A stretch of DNA of 43,486 bases, taken from Byssochlamys sp. IMV 00236 (taxonomy: Eukaryota > Ascomycota > Eurotiomycetes > Eurotiales > Thermoascaceae). Of the stretch, positions 9,970 through 20,398 are shown piece by piece (within the stretch, counting starts at the first letter, position 1; each line of letters opens with the position of its first letter). Under the pieces are notes generated by a model. The model saw only the letters and a list, made by a program, of their open reading frames with translations, was not told the DNA's origin and searched no databases. Position numbers and translations under genes: made by a program. The stretch is from NCBI GenBank assembly GCA_001931875.2, contig MSJH02000572.1, positions 1 through 43,486 of the forward strand. Direction: 5' to 3'.

Positions 9970-10291
9970 ATGCATCCACCATTAGACGCTCATAAACAAG
10001 AAGGCTGTGAAAAAGTCATTGAAGCTTTAGAAGAATGTCATAGAGCAGGCACATTTAATAAGTTCATTGGTACTTGTAATGCTGCTAAACGAGCTGTTGA
10101 CGAATGCTTAAAGGAAGAGGTAACTTATATTATAATAAGAGTTCCTTTTTAATTTATTGTATATAAAGTTTCTTGCTATGAGAGCGGCAAATAAGGGAAA
10201 AGCCAAAGAAAAAAGAAAACGATTAGAAGCTATTTGGAAAGAGATGGAAGAGCCCCCAGTAGATTTGAAGGCACAGCAGCAACAACAATAA
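9970..10291 (+). CDS. CMC2: Cytochrome c oxidase assembly protein Cmc2
   Basis: Two exons, 9970-10119 and 10169-10291, give 90 residues. The start MHPPLDAHKQEGC and the twin C-x9-C motifs (CEKVIEALEEC and CNAAKRAVDEC) are diagnostic for Cmc2, a small intermembrane-space protein of mitochondria needed for cytochrome oxidase biogenesis and imported by the Mia40 disulphide relay. The C-terminal half is a charged helix (KEKRKRLEAIWKEMEE), usual for the family. A CT-rich leader ends just before the ATG. The stop is 25 bp from the stop of the convergent RRM gene, so the two mature 3' ends probably overlap. Confidence 0.9.
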
Positions 10292-10316
10292 TAATAATAG
10301 TAATAATAAAGTACAC

Positions 10317-11528
10317 TTAATGTAATTCACGGAAAGCATTGGATCCATCACCATAAATCTCGATATAGGCTTGATGAGCCTTTTTAGTGAGAGTCTTTTT
10401 GTCATACATGTTGAACGCAAGATCATCTAAAGGAACTGTATCCAATAAATGAATGGTTACTTTTGGTGCATGTCGAATACCTGTGGCCTACACAATTGTT
10501 CACCATTAGTATTTTATAGATTATATTGTAGTTGTTATTACCTTGACATAGGGGAAAAAGATATCACCAAAGACCCTCTTCTTTTTATTCAACGTCATAC
10601 CTTCCAAAGAAGAAAGGATGGCAGCAACCGATGAATTAGGAGAAGAATCATTGTCATCATCATTCAGGTGATGATGATCAAGCGAAGGTGTGGTAGCAAT
10701 TGAGTTTTCAGGGTATTTAAAGAGATGGATCACTTCATAAGCTTCGGCTATCTTTTGTTTCAAGAATGCAGGATTAAATAAACAAAGAGATAGTTCACGT
10801 TTCTTGAGAGATTGAATGAGATCAACCAGTTCATTTAAATCCTTCTTTTGATAATCTAATAGTTGATGGTCAATGGCTTCTCTCAGTTTTTGTATTTGGA
10901 GCGTCATGGGTGATACAGCAGGTATGTTTTGCATTGGTGGATACATGGGATGCATCCAAATGGTTTCATGCCATGGTTGAATAAACTTTGATTATTATTA
11001 TTATTTAGTATAGTTGTTTATCTGTTTACAAACATACACAATAGTTATTTACCTTTTGTTCAGGTGAATAACTGACTTCGCTCTTATTCCTTATCATCTG
11101 TCGATTCCTTTCTGTTTGCATCTTTTGATATTGTTGAACTGTCTTTTTATGCTCATGATAATTCACTATTATGTGTTTTGTTTGAACAAGACAGCCATTC
11201 ATCTGTATCAAGGCTTCACGCGCATCTTCCATACGCTTGAAACTGACAAATCCATAGCCTTTCGATAGAGTTGTATTGGCATCTTTCATCACTCTTGCTG
11301 ATATGATATGACCAAAAACTCGAAACAGCTTAAATAATTCAGCACTCGTCACATTGATATCCAAGTTTTTTATATACAGGTTTGTATAATCAATCATAGT
11401 CACCATATCCCCTTTTTCTTCTATTCTCTTCATTGGATAAGCATAAGGTGTTGTCGTGAGCTAATGTATATATGTGTTATTTCTATAGCAACCATTTTGC
11501 ATGCATATATATATATACTTATTACCAT
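10317..11528 (-). CDS. RRM protein with PABP-like (MLLE) C-terminus
   Basis: Proposed exons: 11528-11526 (ATG only), 11460-11053, 10985-10542 and 10487-10317, 341 residues. An RRM spans residues ~20-95 with RNP2 LYIKNL and RNP1 KGYGFVSF. The C-terminal half has two helical blocks resembling the MLLE domain of poly(A)-binding protein, the last containing RVFGDIFFPYVKATG and KVTIHLL and formed only by splicing the last intron. Likely an mRNA-binding protein that contacts PAM2-type partners; this is inferred from the domains. The frame runs upstream of the internal ATG at 11433 to an acceptor at 11461, and the only in-frame start upstream is an ATG immediately followed by GTAATA, so the initiator exon may be three bases. 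Starting at 11433 would be the alternative. Confidence 0.7.
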
Positions 11529-11887
11529 AGTGATATATAAAAGGAAGAAAAAGAAAGAAAAGGGAGGGGGGTATATAAGCTTTTTGTATGCCCTTTTTAA
11601 TATAAAGGAATAAAAATAAGGAGAACGAGGAGAGAAGAAGGAAGAAGAAGGAAAGAAGCAGAGACTTAAACACACACATGACCCTCATTTAAAACACAGT
11701 CTATTGCAAATAAAATATATGGGTATTGACCAATGAACAACTATAAAAAGCAACTCACGCATAAAATGAGTTACTGACATATTCACATGACTTGACCCAT
11801 ATCATCCCTCTCTCTTTCTCTCTCTCTTTTTTTTTAATTTTTTAATTTCTTTTCCAATTTTTATTATTATTTTACTTTTTTAAACAA

Positions 11888-14399
11888 ATGTCTTCAAGTT
11901 CCTTAGAAGAAAGTAATACAAAAAAGCCACAAGTGATAGTTGGCAATTATATTATACAAGACAAGATTGGACAGGGTTCATTTGCAACAGTTTATAAAGC
12001 GCAGCATAAAGTAATTCATATTTTATGTAAAGAGTTGCCCTTTTTAATTAACCTTTTTTTTTTTTTTGTTCATTAGGAAACAGAACAAATTGTCGCTGTC
12101 AAATCAGTCAAAAGGTCTAAATTAACCAAGAAACTATTGGAGAATCTAGAGTCAGAGATATCTATTCTTACAGCGATAAGACATGAACATATTGTGGGAC
12201 TTATTGACTGTCAGGTATATATTAAAGTCAGAAAATAAGGGGGTTTAAATACCTAGGGTTTTTTATGAGAATATAATAACAAGTACATAGAAAACAGAGT
12301 CAAATATTTACCTTGTTATGGAATACTGTTCTCTAGGTGATTTATCTCATTATATTAAACAAGTGAGAACAAACAAGTCAATGAAAAGATCAAGTGCGGG
12401 TGGATTACCTGAAAGGGTTGTTCGTCATTTTTTAAAGCAATTAGGTAACTCTCTCTTTCTCTCTTTTTAAGAAATTCACATATGTATGTCGAAGCTGATG
12501 TTTATTATTATGATATTATTAGCAAGCGCCTTGCAATTTCTAAGATCACAAAACCTAGTCCATCGAGATATTAAACCACAAGTAATAATAATAATAATCA
12601 TAATGATAAATAACAATCTCTCTATTTCTTTTTTTTTTATTAATGTCCCTCTATAGAACTTATTATTAGCACCTAATCCAATTGATCACGAATTACCCAC
12701 ATTAAAAGTAGCTGATTTTGGATTTGCAAGATTTTTACCAAACGCAAGTTTAGCAGATACCCTATGTGGATCACCCTTGTATATGGGTCCAGAGATACTA
12801 TCCTATAAGAAATATGATGCCAAAGCAGATCTTTGGAGTGTGGGAGCAGTATTATATGAAATGGTGACAGGAAAACCACCGTTCAGAGCACAGAATCATT
12901 TGGAATTATTAAAAAAGATTCAAGAGAATAACGATCAAATACATTTCCCTTCAGATGAAAGCAGTATTGGAAGTGACATTAAAGATTTAATAAGAAAGCT
13001 TTTAAAGAAGAATCCAGTCGAGAGATTGTCTTTTGAGGATTTCTTTCGTCATCCTGCTATTCTAGTTGTCAAGAAACCGTCAACAGCGCCCGTGAGGCAT
13101 TACTCTGCATCATCTAAACCAAATTATGCAGCTTCACCTTCGCCATCGCCGTCTTCAGTATCATCTTCATCGGCAGCACCAACAGAATATGAACCACCCC
13201 CATTTGCATATCAGTCAAGACGACAGTCATTCCATGCAGTAGCCAGACAACCCAAGAGAGAAGAAGATGTACTTCAAGAATATGTTGTTCTTGATAAACG
13301 AATTATTGAAACGAACCAATTCGCAGATGGTAAAATAAAATCAAAAAGCTATATCTATGGTATACTAACAAACTACCTTAGAATTGGATGCATCACCTAG
13401 AACTTTAGATACAGGAAGACGTTTATCTACCTTTATTTCCGGCTCATCACCCACTCGTCATACCATGACCCACGCTGTCAATATACCCATCAAGATCCCT
13501 CCTTCAACACCACCGCCATTTATTAGGGAACGCAAGTCGAGTACAGGTTCATCAGCCGGTTCGGCACTTGCCAGAGCCATCTCTATGGCCTCTGTTAGGC
13601 TCTTTGGTACCAGCATACCTTCACCACCTAATAAAGATCTAGCTGGTTCACCACGTGGCTTTATGTCATCACATCATAATGCAGCACATGGCACAATTGA
13701 ATATATAGAATGTATTGCCTGTATGGCACATGCTGTGTCGAAATTTGGAGATCAAAAGTATGATACTCTCAGCAAATCAGCAGAAGACGACCGACAATTG
13801 GCTGAGGAATGTGTTGTACTCTATGTCAAGTCACTGGCCTTGCTCGAGACAGGACTTTATGTAGCACAGCAATATTGGCAAAGACAGCAATTTGACCCTG
13901 TAAATGATGAAAAGAAGAACGTTGCCCGACTGAATGATGCGGTGCAATGGATGAGAGAAAAGTTCAATGAGTGTCTTGATCGCGCTGAATCAATTCAGTA
14001 TGATAAACAGACATTAGAAAATACCTCTGTAGAGAAACTACTTTATGATAGAGCTCTGGAAATGGTAATAAAATAAGTTTGGTAAAGAATGATTCTAACT
14101 ATTAATTTTTAGAGTCGAGCAGCAGCCGTGCATGAATTAGTAGGGGAAAATATCACTGGTTGTGAACAAGATTATCAGATGGCAATATGGATGTTGGAGG
14201 CCATTTTACAAGTCCGGCCAAAGGATAATGTGACAATTGAAGAAGAAGACAAACTGATCATTAACAAATGTAAGTGAGCTATTGAAACATGTACACGCAT
14301 ATCAACAACTCATCGTTTTTTTATGTATTAGTTATTGACTCGATTCGTCATCGTATTGTTGTTTTACGGAAAAAGATGGAGGCGTCGGAACGTCTATGA
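11888..14399 (+). CDS. ATG1: Autophagy serine/threonine kinase Atg1
   Basis: Eight exons: 11888-12010, 12077-12214, 12291-12444, 12523-12581, 12657-13329, 13382-14064, 14113-14269 and 14332-14399. All joins are in phase, giving 684 residues. The kinase domain is at ~20-300: glycine loop GQGSFATVY (28-36), VAVK with Lys50, HRDIKPQN (152-159) and DFG (178-180). The activation segment LCGSPLYM matches Atg1/ULK. The APE motif reads GPE (202-204). A serine/proline-rich linker follows, then a helical C-terminal region (~470-684) matching the EAT/tandem-MIT domain that binds Atg13. Atg1 starts autophagosome formation in the cytosol under nutrient control. The leader is CT-rich. The protein is somewhat shorter than the yeast enzyme (897 residues), mainly in the linker. 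Confidence 0.93.
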
Positions 14400-15757
14400 T
14401 TCAGGGGGAGAAACTCTCTCTCTGGATTTTTTCCTTCACCGCCAATAAAAAAACCATTAACGCATCCGACAGTGTCCAGTTCTCTCTCTCACTCTCTCTC
14501 TCTCCCCCACCCACTCTTTTGAGTTGTTGATAAATTATATTTTGTGTATTTTGTTTGTTTATAACAGAGCTCGCTCATGAATCACGCGCAAAAATAAACA
14601 TTTGCATGTTAAAAACGTATTTTAAGTACAGAATTAAGGGCATACCTTTATGTTGAAATACCACAGTAATCAAGTATGATGATTCACTCTCCCCTCCCTT
14701 GTTACTTACATCATAAACACAAAAAGAGTAAAGCTGGCTTTTTATTAAATATAGAGTGGCTGAATGTTTACAAATGATCATCATGTTGCAGATCATTATG
14801 CAGTAAACACTGCAGGGAAGTGAGGTCATTTTCAGGAAGAGAAGCATTACTATTAATGTATTAATGAATAGGGCAAAGGTATCAATAGAAGTGATTGCAG
14901 ATATCATCAATAGCTTTACAGAACCAATATCATATAAAACTATAGTAAGCAATTTACTCTACATTATTATCACTCTAATTTTTAGCATAGCTGCTTTTTT
15001 TTTTTTTTCAATTTTGACCGTTGCCTCACTCATATTTTCAAATATGGCAATTGGAGTCTACAAAAAGAATCATACAAAGCATGAGACATTGGCTATTACA
15101 CATCAACACTTATTCAACAGCAAGAATTAATTCCGAATCCAGACATCAACATGAAAGGAAACTGATTACTACTATCTTAACATATAGTTTTTACACAAGA
15201 TGTACTCATTAATAGAGGAAATAGTTGGGAAACTCATTGGAGAAAAAAAAGATATAACTTGTATTGATACTGTCTTCAAAGGCTCGAAGAACAAATGAAT
15301 GGTCAATCTGAACCCATGGAAGAAAGTAATGTACTTTTTATTTCTTTGAAAAAAAAAAAAAGAAAAAAAGTTATTTAAATAGAGAGCGTCACTTAAACAA
15401 TATAATGAAATAACGCACGGTAAGAAGTGTTATATATTTAAACCTTCACACTTGAGATTATTTAAACAAGTGACAAAATTGATCTTTCTCACTCTCTGAA
15501 ATAGCAAGATGTAAGTAGACAAATTGCTCTTTGCTGTTTGGCTTCATACGCCCTGATATCTTCATTTCTTTGGCGTTGATGTACGTGCACAGCAAGAACA
15601 AAAAGGCTTACGCTGCTTGTATTCTTTTATGTGTTTGAAAGGTAAATAGTTGTATGAATCAGACAAGTTGCCATGCTATTATTATTCTACCGCAATAGAA
15701 TAAGTAAGCATCGCATGTAGAAATAAAGAAACTATTGGCATATAATTTAAAATTAAT
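14400..15757. other. Intergenic region downstream of Atg1
   Basis: Contains CT-repeats (about 14415-14515) in the Atg1 3' region, several AT-rich stretches, and one open frame of uncertain status (14864-15130). No RNA gene or repeat family was seen here apart from simple sequence. Confidence 0.35.
14864..15130 (+). CDS. Possible small single-pass membrane protein
   Basis: An 88-codon frame with a hydrophobic stretch at residues ~30-58 (LLYIIITLIFSIAAFFFFSI) and a polar tail. Part of the hydrophobicity comes from a 14-T run, and a possible intron inside it (GTAAGC to TTTTAG) would break the frame. No relatives recognised. It may be chance. Confidence 0.2.
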   Translation: MNRAKVSIEVIADIINSFTEPISYKTIVSNLLYIIITLIFSIAAFFFFSILTVASLIFSNMAIGVYKKNHTKHETLAITHQHLFNSKN

Positions 15758-16000
15758 GATCTTTGTTGTTTAAAAGACAACATGTAATAATATATAAAAT
15801 GAGCTTGACATTTTTGAGAAAAGATAAATGTAGTCAAGACTTTATTTAAATAGTCTGATCTTGACTTCTCTTTTTCTCTTATATCAGTTTAATAACTGAT
15901 TTACTAACCATTTCTTTATTCATTCTTTTGCTTCTTGTGCGCTCTCTTTTATTATTATCATTTTTTATCAGTGTGCGAATAATTTGTAATTTAGAAGGAT
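15758..16000 (+). repeat. Left arm of ~240-bp inverted repeat
   Basis: Matches the reverse complement of 19078-19330 along its length with about 85-90 percent identity by eye, apart from a ~31-nt segment present only in the right arm. It includes conserved CTTGAC/GTCAAG boxes at 15804, 15833 and 15859, and a perfect TCAGTT-TAAT-AACTGA palindrome near 15890. The arms bracket 3.1 kb holding the zinc-cluster gene. It could be a MITE-like sequence inserted twice, or the ends of one larger element. Confidence 0.75.
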
Positions 16001-16159
16001 TTAATTTATTTCGTCTGTGTAAATTGCCACTTCTACAGCCAAAAGACATAGACCTACCTTTTTTTTTTTTTTGCATACCAGTTCTACACTTCAATCATTG
16101 TATAGCTGTCCAAAAGAGGATCAGTATAGGAGCATGCTTTGATACTTGTATGTTCACTT

Positions 16160-16640
16160 GCGATTCAAAAAGAAATGTCCTACATGTGTAAGTTTAGGAA
16201 CAAAAGAAGCACTTTACGTTCATGACACTACCAATAAAGGTAGGTTCAAGAACTTGGTTAATATCAACTAAACTGGTGAAGTTAGCAAAAATGTTGATCA
16301 ATTTAGACGTAACTAAAAGCCTTTAGTGAAACCTAAACAGGATAGGAAAAGGGATAGAGAAAATGAAAAAAAGTTCACATTTATGGTCAAACAAAGACCC
16401 CGATTGGTAGAGCAAGAAATTCGTCAAATCATCATTGCGGGGTTACTATAGTAATGGAAGAAGTAGCCGATAGCTTTAGGTGACAACATGATCAAGTCTT
16501 TGGTACAAGACACGTGTATTCCTTTTATCAAAATCATTCATATTTTTCTTTTCTGGCCTTCTTTACGAACATTTCTTGGCTACCAACGTCCTTGTTTCCA
16601 AGTTTTACTCAATATGATGCCTTTCATTTGACTCCGACAT
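16160..16640 (+). pseudogene. Broken coding remnant, unrecognised
   Basis: One plus-strand frame reads as credible protein between scattered stops: KKCPTCVSLGTKEALYVH, then GEVSKNVDQFRR, then KKFTFMVKQRPRLVEQ and QDTCIPFIKIIHIF. At least six stops interrupt it (for example near 16270, 16313, 16448 and 16463). It lies between the inverted-repeat arms, upstream of the zinc-cluster gene. The CPTC motif could be half of a zinc knuckle. I do not recognise the family. Confidence 0.35.
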
Positions 16641-17619
16641 TTGTGTCTCTCTCTTCTTCTCCTCCTTGTTCTTTTTTTTTTTTTTGTTCCTATGACCATT
16701 TCATATTTTTTGGCAACCATGTCTATAACATATCACTCTTAGTTATTTCCGCTTATCCATCGGATAATTAAGGATATAATTGATGTGATTATCTTATGAA
16801 TTGGTAACTAGGCTTTTTCGTTGTGACCTGATCGTCATATTAAAAGCTCTCATTCTCCTATACAAAAAGAGGTTTTATCTGATCGGATATCCCGAACAAG
16901 TGGAAGGCACTGTAGTTAAAATTAAAAAATGAAAAAGAAACTATATTATGTAATATACTTCTTCTCTCCGCTCTTGTTAAGAAAACAAGTGAATAAACTC
17001 ATTGTAATCTCATTCGATAAAGTGAACCCTTTAAAGGACATAAGCATATGTAATAATTAAATGTAATTTGTTACTATTATTGTTTCTTTGGAAACAAAAA
17101 AAAAAATTTTTACACTTGACATGTTTTTGTATTATTTCCTACTCCGCCCTTACGCTTTTTTTTTCCTCGATCAAATGAATGATTTTTCTTTTTCTTTTTC
17201 CTCTCTTTTTTCCAAAGTTGAATATAGATGTAAGTTCTTCTAATCCTATTTTGATTTATTATAAAAAGAAAGTGGAAAAAGCAAAGCAAAAAGAAAAGAA
17301 AGAGAGAGAAAAGCAGCAACAAAAAAATCTCCTTTTTATTTGTTTATAATGTGTCATCCCTGTGTGCTGCACATAGACACGGACATTTTGTACATTTACA
17401 TCAACCCTTACATATTACACAATATTCCCTTAAAAAAAAAAGCCTGTGAATTATATCGGCGACATTACCTCTTTTATGCTTTCTCTCTCTCTCTTTCTTT
17501 ATTCTCTCTTTTGCCTTTAATGATACTTTCTATTTGTAAAGGAAAAAAAAAATTTCCTTATTTTATAATAATTAGACCCTTGTCAACTTTGTACTAAAAA
17601 TTTTTTAAAGAACAAAAAA

Positions 17620-18843
17620 ATGCAGTCGATGCCATATTATCAACAGCAAGGATACCAAACTCCTTACCAAAACACTGTATTAAACAATGCACCCATTCTT
17701 ACTCATCCTAATGGATTGTCACCTATGCAACATGCTGGTATTCCCGATCAAATGACTGCTCCTCCTGCAGCGCATCCACCAAAGAGAAAACAAGTGAAGA
17801 ATGCTTGTAGTAAGTATATCTATTACTTTTTGTTGCCATCGTACTAATTCAGTACATAAAGCCAATTGTCAAAAAGCTTGTAAAAAATGTGATGATGCTA
17901 GACCTTGTCCAAGATGTATCAAATATGGTATTGCTGATACATGTGTCAATTCAGTTAGAAAGGAACGTAAAAAGGGTATTAAGCGTGGTCCTTATAAGAG
18001 AAGACAAAAGACAGGTAAATAATTCAACCGTAAGCAAGCAAAAAAAAAAGAAGAAGGCTCACTTTTTTATGTCTTGTAGAGGATAAGTCTAGAAAGACAG
18101 ATGGTTCAGACCCTAATGCTCAAGCAACTCAATATGCACCTACTGCCATACGTGGAGCTGCTTTCCCCTTGGCTTATCCTAGCAACCTTAACCAATATGG
18201 TCAACCTTATGATCCATACAGCCAATACGCTGCATACCATAAAGAACAGATGATGTCTCAACCCTATGTCGTCAATCCGGTATATCCTCCTATCGGCTAC
18301 CCTGTCTTGGTCGCCACAAACAGCGATCAACAGCAACAGCATCAACAACAACAGTCTTCTCAACAGCCAAATGCAAGCCCATCTAATCAGCAACAAACTC
18401 AGCAGCAACAACAGCCTTCTCAACAGCAACAGCAACATCCTTATCCTTACATGCTTCATCAGCAACCATCTCCTCAAGTTGCTCGTCCTCCTTTAATGCA
18501 ACATAATGAACATTATCCAAGTCAAATGTATTATCAACAACAACCACCACAACAACAACACCAAGCACAACAACAACAACAAGCACAGCAACAACAACAA
18601 CAACAACATCAGCAGCAACAACAGCAACAGCCAGCACAAACACATTCTCAACCTGCTTCACAAAGAAACAGTCCTCATTTGCCTGATATCAAAGCTGATC
18701 CATCACAGAACCAGGATGGTTTTGGTAAACAATCGATGACAACACCAATGCCATCGACATCTACATCAACTGCTACCACATCATCTCCTGATTCTGGTAT
18801 GTTTGCTGAACAGTATGCAAAATGGCGCTTTACTAACTCATAA
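17620..18843 (+). CDS. Zn2Cys6 transcription regulator, glutamine-rich
   Basis: Three exons: 17620-17809, 17862-18014 and 18080-18843, 368 residues. The zinc cluster at ~63-89 is completed by the first splice and reads C-x2-C-x6-C-x5-C-x2-C-x8-C with an extra Cys in the x6 loop (ACTNCQKACKKCDDARPC). The basic region KERKKGIKRGPYKRR follows. This cluster and basic tail resemble the Ert1/AcuK-type regulators of gluconeogenesis in fungi, but the PAS-like part of those proteins is absent. The rest is polyglutamine with proline and serine (about 196-300), typical of an activation region. Nuclear DNA-binding regulator; targets unknown. Flanked by inverted repeats at 15758-16000 and 19078-19330. Confidence 0.8.
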
Positions 18844-19077
18844 TGTACCCTTCCCCATATAGCTTCTTGGGTTCCCCCTCGCTCTTAATATAATAACAAC
18901 GATTATAGATGGTCTCCTTTTTCTTTATCTCTTTTTTTTTTGTTTTTCTTTCTTATATACATTGACATAAAAAAAAACCTTCATAATACAAACACATGAC
19001 AAAAACAATAAATTAAGAAATTTGTGTTATTTAATACAGTTACACTTCTTTTTTTTGGTGGAGTCAGATACACCTTA
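18844..19077. other. 3' region of the zinc-cluster gene
   Basis: AT-rich with T-runs; only the presumed 3' untranslated region before the right inverted-repeat arm. Confidence 0.3.
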
Positions 19078-19330
19078 CACTTTATTCACGCATTGATAAA
19101 AAAATGATAATAAAAGAGAGAGCCCATCAGAAGCAAAAGGATGAATAAAGAGATGATTAGTAAATCAGTTATTAAATTGATATTAAATACTTAGATTATA
19201 AAGAAGAGGATTTATAAGAGAAAAAGAAAAGTCAAGATCAGGCTATATAAATAAAGTCTTGACCACATTTATCTTTTCTCAAAAATGTCAAGCTCATTTT
19301 ACGTATTACACGTTGTCCTTTAAACAATAA
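19078..19330 (-). repeat. Right arm of ~240-bp inverted repeat
   Basis: Reverse complement of 15758-16000. It carries a ~31-nt segment (around 19176-19206) absent from the left arm, and keeps the GTCAAG..TCTTGAC pair. It ends about 165 bp from the stop of the P5C reductase gene. Confidence 0.75.
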
Positions 19331-19459
19331 AGAAGACATAGAAAAACAACTAACGTGTTGATTGTTATTAACCTTGTAATGCGAATAATTTATGAAAAAA
19401 AGTGCATATAAATGTATATATATATATATGTGTGTGTGTATGTGTGTCTATGTGAAATT

Positions 19460-19490
19460 TATCGGAGCGGCCGACGTGATAGCTCCGATA
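19460..19490. other. GC-rich hairpin in the P5C reductase 3' region
   Basis: TATCGGAGC (19460-19468) and GCTCCGATA (19482-19490) pair perfectly over 9 bp around a 13-nt loop. It lies 7 bp past the P5C reductase stop, next to a TA/TG microsatellite (about 19408-19450), in otherwise AT-rich DNA. It could be an mRNA stability or 3'-end element. Confidence 0.5.
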
Positions 19491-19497
19491 GATTTAA

Positions 19498-20398
19498 TTA
19501 ATCTTTACATAACTCCTGAGCCAATTCTCTACTTCGGTTGGTAGCAGCAAAGACAGCATCATGAATGACCTCGCGAATCTTGTTTGCCTCCATGGATAAG
19601 ATAGCTGCTTCCGTTGTTCCTTTAGGAGATGTGACCTTTCTTCTGAGTGTTGCCAAGTCATCTTCTGAGGTCTGTGCCATGCAAGCAGCACCCAAGCAGG
19701 TTTGAAGTGTCAATGCCTTGGCGTCTTCTCGACTAAGACCTGCTGCCACACCTGCATTTTCTATATATAAAAGCTATGAGTGAGTTATCCAAGGTTGCAG
19801 ACTCATAGTCTATCTTACCCATGGCTTCCATGATGAGAAAGAAGTAAGCGGGACCACTTCCGCTGACACCTGTGATTGTGTCAATCAGTGATTCATCCTC
19901 CACCCAGGATAGTTGCTTGGATATGGCACCCATCAGCTGTTCTGTCAATTGTCTTTGTTCTTGTGTGACAATAGTTGTTGCAAATAATCCTACAGCACCT
20001 TCACCGATCAAGGCAGGTGTGTTTGGCATGATACGTACGACAGGGATATCATCAGCACCCAACCAACGAACGATTGCTGTGGTTTCGATACCGGCTGCAA
20101 TGGAAATGATCAAGGGTCTTGATTGGCGCAAGACGTTGGCAACATCTTGAACAACAGGACGCAACACTTGAGGTTTCACTGCAAGAATGATCATATCTGC
20201 ACCTTGCACAACCTCCTGATTGTCATTTGTGCTCCAGACATCAGGGTATTTTTGGCTCATATACTCACGACGTTCATCCAAGGGTTCTGAGAAACGTAAG
20301 AGATTGTGAGGATAGAATCGATAGAGTCCACCGAGGATGGCTTCAGCCATATTGCCTCCTCCGATAAATGCAATCACAGGTTGTTGTTCTGCTGTCAT
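19498..20398 (-). CDS. PRO3: Pyrroline-5-carboxylate reductase
   Basis: Two exons, 20398-19819 and 19760-19498, 280 residues, the usual length. It catalyses the last step of proline synthesis: NAD(P)H-dependent reduction of pyrroline-5-carboxylate. The N-terminal Rossmann motif is FIGGGNMAEAILGG; the substrate and dimer region has RIMPNTPALIGEGAVG; the family signature VSGSGPAYFFLIMEAM precedes the intron. The splice joins GVAAGLSREDAKAL, and the end has the conserved TSPKGTTEAAI. No targeting peptide is seen, so probably cytosolic. Divergent from Arf6, with 1.2 kb between the starts. Confidence 0.95.

Noticed and set aside
11430..11688. Hydrophobic ORFs upstream of the RRM gene, minus strand
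   Set aside because: They come from the pyrimidine-rich leader read on the coding strand.
16514..16771. 85-codon Phe/Ser-rich ORF
   Set aside because: Overlaps the broken remnant in another frame and is driven by T-rich sequence.
18383..18661. Valine- and leucine-rich or Asn-rich ORFs over the polyglutamine region
   Set aside because: Other-frame readings of CAA/CAG repeats.
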